This document shows positions 38,770 to 47,542 of a DNA stretch of 64,000 bases, in pieces (position 1 is the first letter of the stretch; each line of letters begins with the position of its first letter). The position numbers and the translations under genes were made by a program. This DNA is from Alphaproteobacteria bacterium (GTDB lineage Bacteria > Pseudomonadota > Alphaproteobacteria > Rhodobacterales > Rhodobacteraceae). The notes below the pieces were generated by a model that was given only the letters and a program-made list of their open reading frames with translations, had not been told where the DNA came from and searched no databases. The stretch spans positions 62,001 through 126,000 of the forward strand of contig JAUIAS010000007.1 of assembly GCA_030425395.1 (NCBI GenBank), given 5' to 3'.

Positions 38770-39381
38770 TCAATCCGCCGCAGCGGGCCATGCCCACGGT
38801 GCGGTTTGACTTCGTTGTTCCTTGTAGGCCGCGATCTGCGGGCCGTGATTGCGGGTCAGGTCGATATCGTCCCACCCGTTGATCAGTTTCATCCGCCAAC
38901 TGGCATCAAGGTCGAATGCGGCCTCGATGCCGTCCAGCACGATCCGCTGCGCATCAAGGTCGATGCGCACCGGCCCGGTCCCATCGGCCAGCGCGTCTTG
39001 CAGACGGGTGCAGGTGGCCTCATCCAGTCGCGCGGGCAGCAATCCGTTGTTGACCGCGTTGGAGGCAAAGATATCGCCAAAGCTCGGCGCGATGACCGCG
39101 CGGATACCGGCATCGACCAGCGCATAGACCGCCGCTTCGCGCGAGGAGCCGCTGCCGAAATTGCGCCCGGCGACAAGCACATCGGCCTGCGGGAACCGGT
39201 TCAGCGGAAAATCGGGCCGTAACGTGCCATCCGCGTCGCGGCGCATGTCGTGCAACAGGTAAGCGCCGTACCCTTCGGACCGGGGAACGGACATAAAGCG
39301 CGCCGGGATAAGCTGATCGGTATCAACATTCGCCTGCGGCAGGCTCAACGCCATCCCATCAAGTTGCGACCACCCCGCCAT
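38770..39381 (-). CDS. aconitase-family small subunit, LeuD-like
   Basis: A 203-residue swivel-domain protein of the isopropylmalate isomerase family. The motif VLVAGRNFGSGSSREAAVYALVD includes the GSSR substrate loop. It overlaps the large subunit by one base (TAATG). Its setting under a GntR regulator next to a TRAP transporter, far from leuA or leuB, argues against a leucine role. It is more likely a catabolic hydratase such as a citraconate, maleate or dimethylmaleate hydratase. That reassignment is inference; LeuD function cannot be excluded from sequence alone. Confidence 0.85.
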   Translation of the reverse strand: MAGWSQLDGMALSLPQANVDTDQLIPARFMSVPRSEGYGAYLLHDMRRDADGTLRPDFPLNRFPQADVLVAGRNFGSGSSREAAVYALVDAGIRAVIAPSFGDIFASNAVNNGLLPARLDEATCTRLQDALADGTGPVRIDLDAQRIVLDGIEAAFDLDASWRMKLINGWDDIDLTRNHGPQIAAYKEQRSQTAPWAWPAAAD

Positions 39382-40787
39382 TACACCTGTCTCCCTTCAA
39401 GAAGGGGGCGCACATCGGTAATTGCGCCGGCAACGGCGGCGGCGGCCACCATTGCGGGGCTCATCAGATGGGTGCGGGCCCCGCGCCCCTGACGCCCTTT
39501 GAAGTTACGGTTGGTCGAGGACGCGCAGCGTTTGCCTTCGGCGACCAGATCGCCGTTCATGCCTACGCACATCGAACAACCAGACGCCGCCCATTCAAGA
39601 CCGGCGGACGTAAACACCGCGTCCAAGCCCTCGGCCTCGGCCTGCGCCTTGATCCGCGCAGAACCGGGCGAGATCAGGCCGGGCACTTTTGCCTTGCGGC
39701 CCTTGAGAACGGCGGCGGCGGCACGCAGGTCTTCGATCCGGCCGTTGGTGCAGGATCCGATGAACACCTGATCAACCGGCGTTCCCTCCAGCATATCGCC
39801 CGCCGATAGCCCCATGTAATCCAGCGCCGCGCGCAGGGCTTCGGCCTTGGCCGGATCGGCGGTTGCGGGGTCCGGGATTGTTGCATTGATCGGCAGGGCC
39901 TGTTCCGGGCTTGTCCCCCAAGTCGCGGTTGGAGCGATTTCGCTGGCGTCCAACACGATTTCGCGGTCGAACACGGCGTGCGGATCGCTGGACAGGTCCG
40001 CCCAATCGGCAATTGCACGGTCCCAATCGGTGCCTTTTGGCGCGGCTCGCCGCCCTTCGAGATAATCGAACGTCGTCTGATCCGGTGCGACCATGCCAAA
40101 CCGTGCGCCGCCCTCGATCGACAGGTTGCACAAGGTCATGCGCCCTTCCATCGACAAGCCGCGAATGGCGCGGCCCGCATATTCGACGGCATGGCCCTGC
40201 GCCCCGCCTGTTCCAAGCCGTGCAATCCAGCTCAGCGCGATATCCTTGGCAGTCACCCCGAACCCCAGTTCGCCATCGACCGTGATCCGCATCGACTTTG
40301 GCTTGCGCTGCCAGACTGTCTGGGTTGCCAGGACATGCGCCACCTCTGTCGCGCCGATACCGAACGCCAGAGCGCCAAAGGCACCGTGGGTCGAGGTGTG
40401 GCTGTCACCGCAATTGATCAGAAGCCCCGGCAGGGTCAGCCCCTCTTCGGGGCCGACCACGTGCACGATGCCCTGCCCCGGATCATCAAGATCATAGAGC
40501 CGGATCGCGTGGGCGCGGGCGTTGGTCCGCAGCGTTTCGATCATCCGTGCGATCTGGGGATCGGCGATCCGCATCCGGTCCCGCGTCGGCGCATAGTGAT
40601 CAACGACGGCAAAGGTCAGATCGGGTTCGGCGACCGGCAACCCGCGTTCCTTGATCTTGGCGAAGGCGTGGTGCGACCCTTCGTGCACAAGATGCCGGTC
40701 CACCCAAAGCAGCGACACGCCATCTTCGCGGCGCAACACCTCATGCGCCGCCCACAGCTTGTCCAACATCGTGCGCGCACGGGTCAT
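39381..40787 (-). CDS. aconitase-family large subunit, LeuC-like
   Basis: A 468-residue [4Fe-4S] hydro-lyase subunit. Iron-sulfur cysteines are seen in FIGSCTNGRIEDL and SGCSMCVGMN. The start MTRARTMLDKLWAAHEV is normal for LeuC. The ATG at 40787 overlaps the gntR stop (ATGA), so hydratase and regulator are co-translated. As with its small subunit, local context points to hydration of an unsaturated dicarboxylate in the catabolic cluster. The closest described parallel is dimethylmaleate hydratase of nicotinate fermentation, also an aconitase-family two-subunit enzyme. Confidence 0.88.
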   Translation of the reverse strand: MTRARTMLDKLWAAHEVLRREDGVSLLWVDRHLVHEGSHHAFAKIKERGLPVAEPDLTFAVVDHYAPTRDRMRIADPQIARMIETLRTNARAHAIRLYDLDDPGQGIVHVVGPEEGLTLPGLLINCGDSHTSTHGAFGALAFGIGATEVAHVLATQTVWQRKPKSMRITVDGELGFGVTAKDIALSWIARLGTGGAQGHAVEYAGRAIRGLSMEGRMTLCNLSIEGGARFGMVAPDQTTFDYLEGRRAAPKGTDWDRAIADWADLSSDPHAVFDREIVLDASEIAPTATWGTSPEQALPINATIPDPATADPAKAEALRAALDYMGLSAGDMLEGTPVDQVFIGSCTNGRIEDLRAAAAVLKGRKAKVPGLISPGSARIKAQAEAEGLDAVFTSAGLEWAASGCSMCVGMNGDLVAEGKRCASSTNRNFKGRQGRGARTHLMSPAMVAAAAVAGAITDVRPLLEGRQV

Positions 40788-41602
40788 GACGGGGCCTCGG
40801 TGCCCTGGCCGATGGCCGGTTCCCAATGGCGCGCGCTGCCTTCGCCAACCCGCGTTAGGGGCATTTCCAGCCGGAACATGTCGGGCCGATACAGACCCGA
40901 CAGATATTCGACCCCGTTGCCATCAATATCCCGCACGACCCGGCGCAGGGACAACAGGGCAGACCCCACCTCGACCTCCAGCGCGTCGGCCACATCCGGC
41001 CCGGCGAGGGTGGCGCTTACCGATTGGTGGGCCTGCTCGATCTGGACACCGCTGCGTTCCAGCAGCTTGAACAGGGGCGTCGTGGCGAGGTCGTTCTCGG
41101 AGTAGTTCTGCGCGATCTGCGCGGGCACATAGGTTGTCAGGTGAGAAAACGGGACGTCACCGGCCAGTCGCACGCGCGTGGCCACCTGCACCTTGGCCTG
41201 ATCGTCCAGCCCCATGGCCGCGGCGATGAAATCGGGCGCGCTGGCATAGGAAAAAGACAACAGGCGCGCGGTGGTCTGCTGACCCATCTCGACGAGCTGC
41301 GGCATCAGCGTGTTGAAATCCATCGCGGCTCGCTGGCTGCTGTCGGCGCGCACTTTGACGGTGGTTCCACTGCCGGCGCGCCGCGTGATCATCCCGCCCT
41401 GGGCCAGCGCATCCAGCGCGCGGCGCACGGTGACACGCGATACACCAAAGGTTTCCGCCAGCTTCTGTTCACCGGGCAGGGCTTCGCCGTCGCGCAGGTT
41501 GCCGCCCGCGATCTGGTCGCGCAGCGACAGATACACGCTCCGCGCCTTGGCCCCTTGCGGAAGTATCTGAACAGCGTCGCCTGGCAAAGCCGATTCCCCC
41601 AT
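40784..41602 (-). CDS. GntR/HutC-type transcriptional regulator
   Basis: A 272-residue regulator with an N-terminal winged helix (about 15-85: GEQKLAETFGVSRVTVRRAL) and a C-terminal UTRA effector-binding domain (about 105-260). It heads the leftward hydratase-TRAP operon and faces the rightward operon across a 130-bp AT-rich gap that holds a perfect 18-bp dyad. It is therefore the likely switch for both operons, with a pathway intermediate as effector. The effector is unknown. Confidence 0.92.
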   Translation of the reverse strand: MGESALPGDAVQILPQGAKARSVYLSLRDQIAGGNLRDGEALPGEQKLAETFGVSRVTVRRALDALAQGGMITRRAGSGTTVKVRADSSQRAAMDFNTLMPQLVEMGQQTTARLLSFSYASAPDFIAAAMGLDDQAKVQVATRVRLAGDVPFSHLTTYVPAQIAQNYSENDLATTPLFKLLERSGVQIEQAHQSVSATLAGPDVADALEVEVGSALLSLRRVVRDIDGNGVEYLSGLYRPDMFRLEMPLTRVGEGSARHWEPAIGQGTEAPS

Positions 41603-41693
41603 GCTTATTGACCAGACCGTAAATATGTCGCCCTCAAAAGCAAGTATTAGTATTTCAAAAGTTCAAAATAATTTTCTGGAATGATACCAAATA

Positions 41694-41711
41694 TGTATTA
41701 CAGATAATACA
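41694..41711. promoter_or_regulatory. perfect 18-bp operator-like dyad
   Basis: TGTATTA-CAGA-TAATACA is a perfect 7+4+7 inverted repeat in the divergent gap between gntR and the tautomerase-fusion gene. It lies 21 bp before the start codon at 41733, where a bound repressor would block transcription. The surrounding gap is unusually AT-rich for this genome. Confidence 0.65.
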
Positions 41712-41732
41712 GCACAACAGGGAGAGCAGAGA

Positions 41733-42311
41733 ATGCCGATCGTCGAACTGCACGTTCTAGAAGGTTACAACTCTCAGGATAAACAACGGCTTGGCGAGGC
41801 ATTGACCGACGCAGTTCGATTCGTGGTCCCCGCTGCGCCCGAGCTTGTCACCGTGATGATTCACGACATGCCATCCGAGAATTACTATCGCGGGCGCAGC
41901 ACACGCACCCCTGCGGCCACCCGACCGGATCCGGCGCAAATCGTGCGCGATTACCTCTCTGCGATGGAGGCACGGCAACTGGATCAGGCGCAGGCGATGC
42001 TGGCCGAGGGGTTTACCATGACCTTTCCCGGAACGGATCCGATGCGCAGCCTTGCAGAGCTGATTGAGTGGTCAAAACCGCGCTACAAATTCGTGACCAA
42101 GACCTATGACGGTTTTGACGCGATGCAGAGCGCAGGTGACGCCGCCATCGTGTATTGCCGGGGCACCTTGCAAGGTGAATATCACGACGGCACCACCTTT
42201 GAGGGTATCCGCTTTATCGACCGTTTCGAAGTCGCGGATGGCAAGATTTCCAAGCAGGATGTCTGGAACGACATGGCCGAAGTCAGGTCGAAAAACGGGG
42301 CAAACACATGA
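41733..42311 (+). CDS. tautomerase (4-OT fold) fused to a SnoaL-like domain
   Basis: A 192-residue fusion. Residues 1-55 (MPIVELHVLEGY onward) match 4-oxalocrotonate tautomerase, with the catalytic amino-terminal Pro kept. Ungapped alignment to classical 4-OT puts Tyr at the position of Arg11 and Thr at Arg39, so the usual carboxylate-binding arginines are absent. Residues about 66-180 look like an NTF2/SnoaL-like cone (IVRDYLSAMEARQLDQAQAM; GIRFIDRFEVADGKISKQD). Both halves suggest isomerisation or hydration of a small keto acid. It opens the rightward operon and overlaps hyuB (ATGA). Exact reaction unknown. Confidence 0.8.
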   Translation: MPIVELHVLEGYNSQDKQRLGEALTDAVRFVVPAAPELVTVMIHDMPSENYYRGRSTRTPAATRPDPAQIVRDYLSAMEARQLDQAQAMLAEGFTMTFPGTDPMRSLAELIEWSKPRYKFVTKTYDGFDAMQSAGDAAIVYCRGTLQGEYHDGTTFEGIRFIDRFEVADGKISKQDVWNDMAEVRSKNGANT

Positions 42312-44002
42312 GCACGATCGACCCTATCACGCTTTCGGTCCTTGCGGGGCGCATGGAGCAGATCGCCGATGAAATGGACGCCACGCTGTTTCGGGCGGCC
42401 TTCAACCCGATCATCGCCGAAGCCCATGACGCCAGCCACGGCCTGTATCACGCCGTATCCGGCGACACGCTGGTTCAGGGCAAATCCGGCCTGCCGATCT
42501 TTGTCGGTGTCATGTCCTTTGCCGTGAAGGCGGTGATCGAAAAGGCCGCGCGCGATGGCGACCTTGAGGATGGCGATATCTATATCTTCAACGACGCGCA
42601 TATCGGCGGCACGCATTTGTCCGACATGCGGTTGGTGCGGCCCTACTATCGGGATGGCAAGCTGTTTTGTTATCTGGCATCCGTGGGGCACTGGCACGAT
42701 GTCGGCGGGGCCGTTCCGGGCAACTACAACCCGGCGGCGACGGACGTATTCCAGGAGGCCTTCAACCTGCCGCCGGTCAAGCTGGCCCGCAAGGGCGAGA
42801 TCAATCAGGACATCATCGACATCCTTCTGCGCAACACCCGTCTGCCGCAATCGGCCATGGGCGATCTGAATGGCCAGTTGGGCGCGCTGGATCTGGGCGT
42901 CAAGCGCATGGACGAGTTGCTGGACGAATACGGCAGCGACACCATCACCGCCGCTCTTGAGGCTTTGGGCCATCGCGCCGAAGCGTTGATGCGGTCCGAA
43001 CTGACAGAGCTGCCCGATGGACGTTGGGAGGCCGAGGATTTTCTGGATAACGACGGCATCGTTGACGCGCCCTTGAAGATCAAGATCGCGCTTGAGATCA
43101 AAGACGATCGGATGACGCTGGATTTCACGGGGTCTTCGCCGCAATGCGCAGGCCCGGTGAACATCGCCCTGCCGACAACGGTCGCCACGGCCTATGTGGC
43201 GATCAAGCACGTGTTCCCCGCGCTGCCCGCGAACGCAGGCGTGATGCGCCCGATCGACGTGATCGTGCCCGAAGGCAGCCTTCTGGCCGCGCAATTCCCG
43301 GCCCCCACAGGCGGCTATACCGAAACCATCCTCAGGATGATTGACGTTGTGTTTTCCGCCTTTGCGCAGGCCGCGCCGGATCGTGTCGTGGCCAACGCCT
43401 ATGGCACGATCAACGCGCTGTCCATCGCGGGCAAACGCAAGAACGGTCAACCGTGGGTGATGTTCAGCTTTTATGGCGGCGGCCATGGCGGGTCTTCCGA
43501 GACAGATGGGCTCAACCACGGCAACGCGCCGATTTCGACGGCCACCATCCCGCCCATGGAAATTCTTGAGGCCGCCTATTCGGTGATGTTCCGCAAATGG
43601 GCGCTGCGCCCCGACAGCGCGGGTGCGGGTGCCCATCGCGGCGGGGTTGGCGCGATTTACGAGATCGAGGTTCTTGAAGAAAACGGGGCCGAAGCATTCC
43701 TGTTCGGCGAACGCGGGCGGTTTGCCCCGAAAGGGATCGCCGGAGGGTCCGAGGCCGCGATGAACAGCTTTCACTTTGAACAGGACGACGGCTGGCACAG
43801 CCCGCCTCTGGCCTCCAAGATGCGCGGCATCCGGTTGAAAGCGGGGCAAGCGGTCCGGTTGGAGACACCGGGCGGAGGCGGTTACGGTCCGGCATCGGAT
43901 CGGGCGGCGGATGCCGTGGCGAAAGACGTGGCGCGCGGTCTGGTCAGCGCGGACGAGGCTGACAAGACCTATGGCCCAGCATGGCGGGAGGTAGCCCAAT
44001 GA
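42308..44002 (+). CDS. hyuB: hydantoinase B/oxoprolinase family subunit
   Basis: A 564-residue HyuB-type subunit. Family motifs are intact: FNDAHIGGTHLSDM, GHWHDVGG (metal site region), DFTGSSPQ, FYGGGHGGSS and the C-terminal ETPGGGGYG. HyuA/HyuB enzymes use ATP to open lactam or imide rings (N-methylhydantoinase, 5-oxoprolinase) or carboxylate ketones (acetone carboxylase type). Without a third small subunit in the operon, ring-opening is more likely. The stop overlaps hyuA by 4 bp. Confidence 0.92.
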   Translation: MSTIDPITLSVLAGRMEQIADEMDATLFRAAFNPIIAEAHDASHGLYHAVSGDTLVQGKSGLPIFVGVMSFAVKAVIEKAARDGDLEDGDIYIFNDAHIGGTHLSDMRLVRPYYRDGKLFCYLASVGHWHDVGGAVPGNYNPAATDVFQEAFNLPPVKLARKGEINQDIIDILLRNTRLPQSAMGDLNGQLGALDLGVKRMDELLDEYGSDTITAALEALGHRAEALMRSELTELPDGRWEAEDFLDNDGIVDAPLKIKIALEIKDDRMTLDFTGSSPQCAGPVNIALPTTVATAYVAIKHVFPALPANAGVMRPIDVIVPEGSLLAAQFPAPTGGYTETILRMIDVVFSAFAQAAPDRVVANAYGTINALSIAGKRKNGQPWVMFSFYGGGHGGSSETDGLNHGNAPISTATIPPMEILEAAYSVMFRKWALRPDSAGAGAHRGGVGAIYEIEVLEENGAEAFLFGERGRFAPKGIAGGSEAAMNSFHFEQDDGWHSPPLASKMRGIRLKAGQAVRLETPGGGGYGPASDRAADAVAKDVARGLVSADEADKTYGPAWREVAQ

Positions 44003-46062
44003 GCAGCCGTATGATTGGTGTCGACGTTGGCGGCACATTTACCGATGTTTTTGTTCTCAACGAAGCCGAAGGCACCGCGTCGGTCGCCAAGGTTCCCACG
44101 ACACGACCCGACCAATCGGGAGGATTTCTTGACGGGATCGGCCGCGAAGTGGCGGACCTGTCCGAGATTGCCGTGGTGGTCCACGGAACCACGGCGGGCA
44201 CCAATGCGTTGCTCGAGCGCAAGGGCGCGAAAACCGGTGTGATCTGCACAGAAGGTCTGCGCGACGTGCTTGAGATGCGTCGCCGCGACCGGCCACGCAC
44301 ATGGGGGCTTCGCGGCGATTTCGAGCCGGTCGTGGATCGCCGCAACCGGCTGGAAGTGCCCGAGCGCACCTTGGCCGATGGCACCATCAGAACCCCGGTC
44401 GATCTGGACGCGGTGCGTTCTGCGGCACGGACGTTGCAGGAACAGGGCTGTGAGGCGGTCGCGATCCTGTTTGCAAACGCCTATGCCAACACCGCGAACG
44501 AAGACGCGGCCGTCGCGGCGCTGCGCGGGGTGTGGCACAACGAACATGTTTCGGCCTCGTCCGAGATCCTGCCGGAAATCCGGGAGTTCGAACGCTTTTC
44601 CACCACCGCACTGAATGCCTATCTCCAGCCCGAAGTCTCCGGATATCTGGGGCGGCTGGAAAATGCGCTCAAGGCCGGGGGCTTTGATGGCGAATTCATG
44701 ATCGTGCAATCAAACGGTGGCGTCATGGCGGTGGACACGGCCTGCCGCCTGCCGGTGCGCACCGCCCTGTCCGGCCCCGCCGCCGGGGTCATCGCGGCCG
44801 GCTATATCGCGCAATCGGCAGGGTTTGATAACATCATTACCGGCGACATGGGCGGGACCAGCTTTGACGTGTCCCTGATTGCCGAAGGTCAGTCGATGTT
44901 GTCGCCGCAGACCTCGATTGATTTCGGCATGGTGGTGCGCAACCCGATGATCGAGATCACCACCATCGGCGCGGGCGGCGGGTCGATCGCCTGGGTGGAC
45001 AAGGGCGGATTGCTCAATATCGGACCGGAAAGCGCGGGCAGCAATCCCGGCCCGGTGGCCTATGGGTTGGGCAACGACCGGCCCACTGTGACGGATGCAA
45101 ACATCGTGCTGGGCCGGATCGACCCGGACAATCCCATCGGAGGCAAGCTGGAAAGGCTTGATGTCGAAGCAGCGCGCGCGGCCATTGATGCGCATGTGGG
45201 CGCACCGCTTGGCCTGTCGACGGTGGACGCGGCAGAGGCGATCCTGAAGGTCGCAAACAGCCGTATGGCCGGGGCGATCCGCCTTGTCAGTATCGAACGC
45301 GGCTTTGATCCCAAGCGGTTTGCCTTCATGCCCTTCGGCGGTGGCGGCGCGCTGCATTCGGGGGCGATGCTGGCCGAGGTCGGCATCGCGCGGGCCATCG
45401 TGCCGCGCTATCCCGGCGTCACCTCTGCCATGGGCTGCGTCATCGCGGACATGCGGCAGGATTTCGTCCAGACGATCAATTCGCTGGTGGGCACACTGGA
45501 CGAAGCGGTGCTGGGCGCGTTCATGCAGGATCACGCGGATCAGGGCATGGCGTTGCTGGATGCCGCGCGCACAAACTTTGAAGCGCGGGAGCTGAGCTTT
45601 GAGCTGGATATGGCGTATATCGGCCAGACCCATACGGTTTCGGTTCCGCTCAAGGTCACGGCCCAAGACGGCAGGATCACGCCCCCCACGCGCGCAGAGA
45701 TCGAAACCGCATTTGACGCGGCCTACGAACAGACATTCGGCAGGCTTCTCAAGGGGGGCGTGCGGCGCATCCTAAACCTGCGCAGCGCGGTGACGGGCAA
45801 GCGGCCAAAATTCGATCTCGGCACGCTTGGGCCGTCCGAGGGCGGCTCGGACAAACGCATCGGCCACCGGCAGGTTCACTTTGGGGACAAGTGGCACGAA
45901 ACCGCGATATATGATCGCCTGACCCTGCCCGTGGGCACCGTCATCACCGGGCCTGCGATCCTGACCCAACCCGATACAACCGTCTTGATCGAACCAGATT
46001 TGCAGGGCCGGGTGGACCGTTTCGGAAACACAATCATTGAACCGCAGGAGGCCACGACATGA
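43999..46062 (+). CDS. hyuA: hydantoinase A/oxoprolinase family subunit
   Basis: The 687-residue ATP-binding partner of HyuB. The N-terminal actin-like phosphate loop is IGVDVGGTFTDVFVL, followed by VVHGTTAGTNALLERKG. GDMGGTSFDVSLI and GAGGGSIAWVDKGG are also canonical. The start at 43999 overlaps the hyuB stop (ATGA), as expected for a tight heteromer. Together the pair probably hydrolyses a cyclic amide or imide with ATP. Confidence 0.93.
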   Translation: MSSRMIGVDVGGTFTDVFVLNEAEGTASVAKVPTTRPDQSGGFLDGIGREVADLSEIAVVVHGTTAGTNALLERKGAKTGVICTEGLRDVLEMRRRDRPRTWGLRGDFEPVVDRRNRLEVPERTLADGTIRTPVDLDAVRSAARTLQEQGCEAVAILFANAYANTANEDAAVAALRGVWHNEHVSASSEILPEIREFERFSTTALNAYLQPEVSGYLGRLENALKAGGFDGEFMIVQSNGGVMAVDTACRLPVRTALSGPAAGVIAAGYIAQSAGFDNIITGDMGGTSFDVSLIAEGQSMLSPQTSIDFGMVVRNPMIEITTIGAGGGSIAWVDKGGLLNIGPESAGSNPGPVAYGLGNDRPTVTDANIVLGRIDPDNPIGGKLERLDVEAARAAIDAHVGAPLGLSTVDAAEAILKVANSRMAGAIRLVSIERGFDPKRFAFMPFGGGGALHSGAMLAEVGIARAIVPRYPGVTSAMGCVIADMRQDFVQTINSLVGTLDEAVLGAFMQDHADQGMALLDAARTNFEARELSFELDMAYIGQTHTVSVPLKVTAQDGRITPPTRAEIETAFDAAYEQTFGRLLKGGVRRILNLRSAVTGKRPKFDLGTLGPSEGGSDKRIGHRQVHFGDKWHETAIYDRLTLPVGTVITGPAILTQPDTTVLIEPDLQGRVDRFGNTIIEPQEATT

Positions 46063-46679
46063 GCGACCCGGCCACATGGGACCTGACGCGCACGGCGCTT
46101 TTGACCATCGATCTTCAGAATGATTTCATTCACCCGGAGGGGGCCTATGGCCGCGCCGGTCAGACCGCGGCAAGCATCGCCGCCCTGCCGGACCGGATCG
46201 CGCCGCTGGCACGCGCGATACAGGCGCGCGGCGGGCGGTATTTCTCGGCGCAGTTCACCCTTGTTCCCGACAAGGATGGCGAACCGCTGATCGCACCACA
46301 TCTCAAACAGCTCAGGCCTTTCCTTGCCAAGGGCGATTTCGCGCCCGGCAGCTTTGGGCACACGTTGGTCGACACCTTGCAACCGGCCGATTTCGTGATC
46401 GAAAAGGTTGCCTATTCCGCGTTCTACCAGACCCGGCTGGAATACCTGATGCGCGCAACCGGGATAGATCACCTGATCGTTGGGGGCATCGTGACCAATG
46501 GCGGCGTGGCCTCGACCCTGCGCGATGCGCATCTGCGCAACATTGAAACCGTGATGCTGACCGACGGCTGCGCCGCGTTCCGGCAGGATGTGCATGACGC
46601 CACGATCCTGTCGCTTGGCACCGTGACACATCAGATGACCTGCGATGACGCAATGGGCTGGATCGGGGGCGCGGCATGA
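46059..46679 (+). CDS. isochorismatase-fold hydrolase lacking the catalytic Cys
   Basis: A 206-residue isochorismatase/cysteine-hydrolase family protein. The conserved Asp18 (LLTIDLQNDF) and Lys116 (VIEKVAYSAFY) are present. In the nucleophile motif, normally T-x-x-C-V, the sequence is GIVTNGGVAST with Gly149 in place of Cys; the codon is clearly GGC. Amidase-type members such as N-carbamoylsarcosine amidohydrolase need that Cys. The vinyl-ether hydrolase PhzD also lacks it. So this protein may cleave an enol ether or act by another acid-base route. Start overlaps hyuA (ATGA). Confidence 0.87.
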   Translation: MSDPATWDLTRTALLTIDLQNDFIHPEGAYGRAGQTAASIAALPDRIAPLARAIQARGGRYFSAQFTLVPDKDGEPLIAPHLKQLRPFLAKGDFAPGSFGHTLVDTLQPADFVIEKVAYSAFYQTRLEYLMRATGIDHLIVGGIVTNGGVASTLRDAHLRNIETVMLTDGCAAFRQDVHDATILSLGTVTHQMTCDDAMGWIGGAA

Positions 46680-47542
46680 CCCTCAGATCCCGCCTTGAGA
46701 CCAAGGACATCGTTGTCGCCCCCGGTGTCTATGACGGGTTGACCGCATCGCTGGCCGAGGCCGCCGGGTTCGAGGCGCTCTACCTGAGCGGCGCGGCGGT
46801 GGCCTATACGCGGCTGGGGCGTCCCGACATCGGTCTCACGACCGCGTCCGAGATGGCCGATACGATGACCCTGATCGCCGATCGCACGCCGCTTCCGGTG
46901 ATCATCGACGCCGATACCGGGTTCGGCAATGCGCTCAATGCCCAGCGGACCATGCGGCTTTATGAGCGCGCGGGCGCGTCCGCCTTGCAAATGGAGGACC
47001 AGACCTATCCCAAACGCTGCGGGCATCTGGCCGACAAATCGCTGATCCCCGCATCGGAAATGGTTGGCAAGATCGCCGCGATGGCCGACGCCCGTGCCAG
47101 TCAGGATACCCTGATCATCGCGCGCACCGATGCCATCGCGGTGGAGGGTTTCTCGGCGGCAACAGACCGGGCAGAGGCCTATCTTGAGGCCGGTGCCGAC
47201 GTGCTGTTCATCGAAGCGCCGCAAAGCCGCGAACAATTGGAAGCCATCGCGACACGGTTTGCCACGCGGGTGCCTTTGCTGGCCAATATGGTCGAGGGCG
47301 GTGCCACCCCGATCACCAGTGCCGCCGATCTGGAAAATCTGGGCTTTTCAATCGTGATCTTTCCCGGCGGGATCGTGCGGGCCCTCGCCCGAACGGCGCG
47401 GGACTATTACCAAAGCCTGTCCGAACATGGATCGAACAAACCGTTTGCCGACCGGATGTTTGATTTCGACGGGTTGAACAATGTGATCGGGACGGCAGGG
47501 ATGCTCGAAAACGGGGCGCGCTATGACGGCTCGGACCTCTGA
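46676..47542 (+). CDS. isocitrate lyase/PEP mutase-family C-C lyase
   Basis: A 288-residue TIM-barrel enzyme. Metal-binding IIDADTGFGNALN and the catalytic loop KRCGH (residues 113-117, Cys115) are present. The loop Cys marks lyases such as 2-methylisocitrate lyase and 2,3-dimethylmalate lyase rather than phosphonate mutases. It probably splits a hydroxy-dicarboxylate into a 2-oxoacid and a smaller acid, the step expected after the aconitase-type hydratase of the neighbouring operon. Its start overlaps the upstream stop by 4 bp and its end overlaps the flavoprotein by 20 bp. Confidence 0.9.
   Translation: MTLRSRLETKDIVVAPGVYDGLTASLAEAAGFEALYLSGAAVAYTRLGRPDIGLTTASEMADTMTLIADRTPLPVIIDADTGFGNALNAQRTMRLYERAGASALQMEDQTYPKRCGHLADKSLIPASEMVGKIAAMADARASQDTLIIARTDAIAVEGFSAATDRAEAYLEAGADVLFIEAPQSREQLEAIATRFATRVPLLANMVEGGATPITSAADLENLGFSIVIFPGGIVRALARTARDYYQSLSEHGSNKPFADRMFDFDGLNNVIGTAGMLENGARYDGSDL

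Noticed and set aside
38770-40787. Straight assignment as leucine biosynthesis leuCD
   Set aside because: The sequence family fits, but the gene context (GntR overlap, TRAP transporter, lyase in the facing operon) favours a catabolic hydratase, so I left the gene symbols empty.
41733-42311. Possible frameshift joining a tautomerase gene to a SnoaL gene
   Set aside because: The frame is continuous, codon use is even across the junction, and there is no internal start with a ribosome site, so a true fusion is more likely.
42182-44038. 618-codon open frame on the minus strand opposite hyuB
   Set aside because: It lies antisense to a gene with intact HyuB motifs. Its translation is rich in His, Arg and Gln with no domain pattern, as expected from the opposite strand of GC-rich coding DNA.
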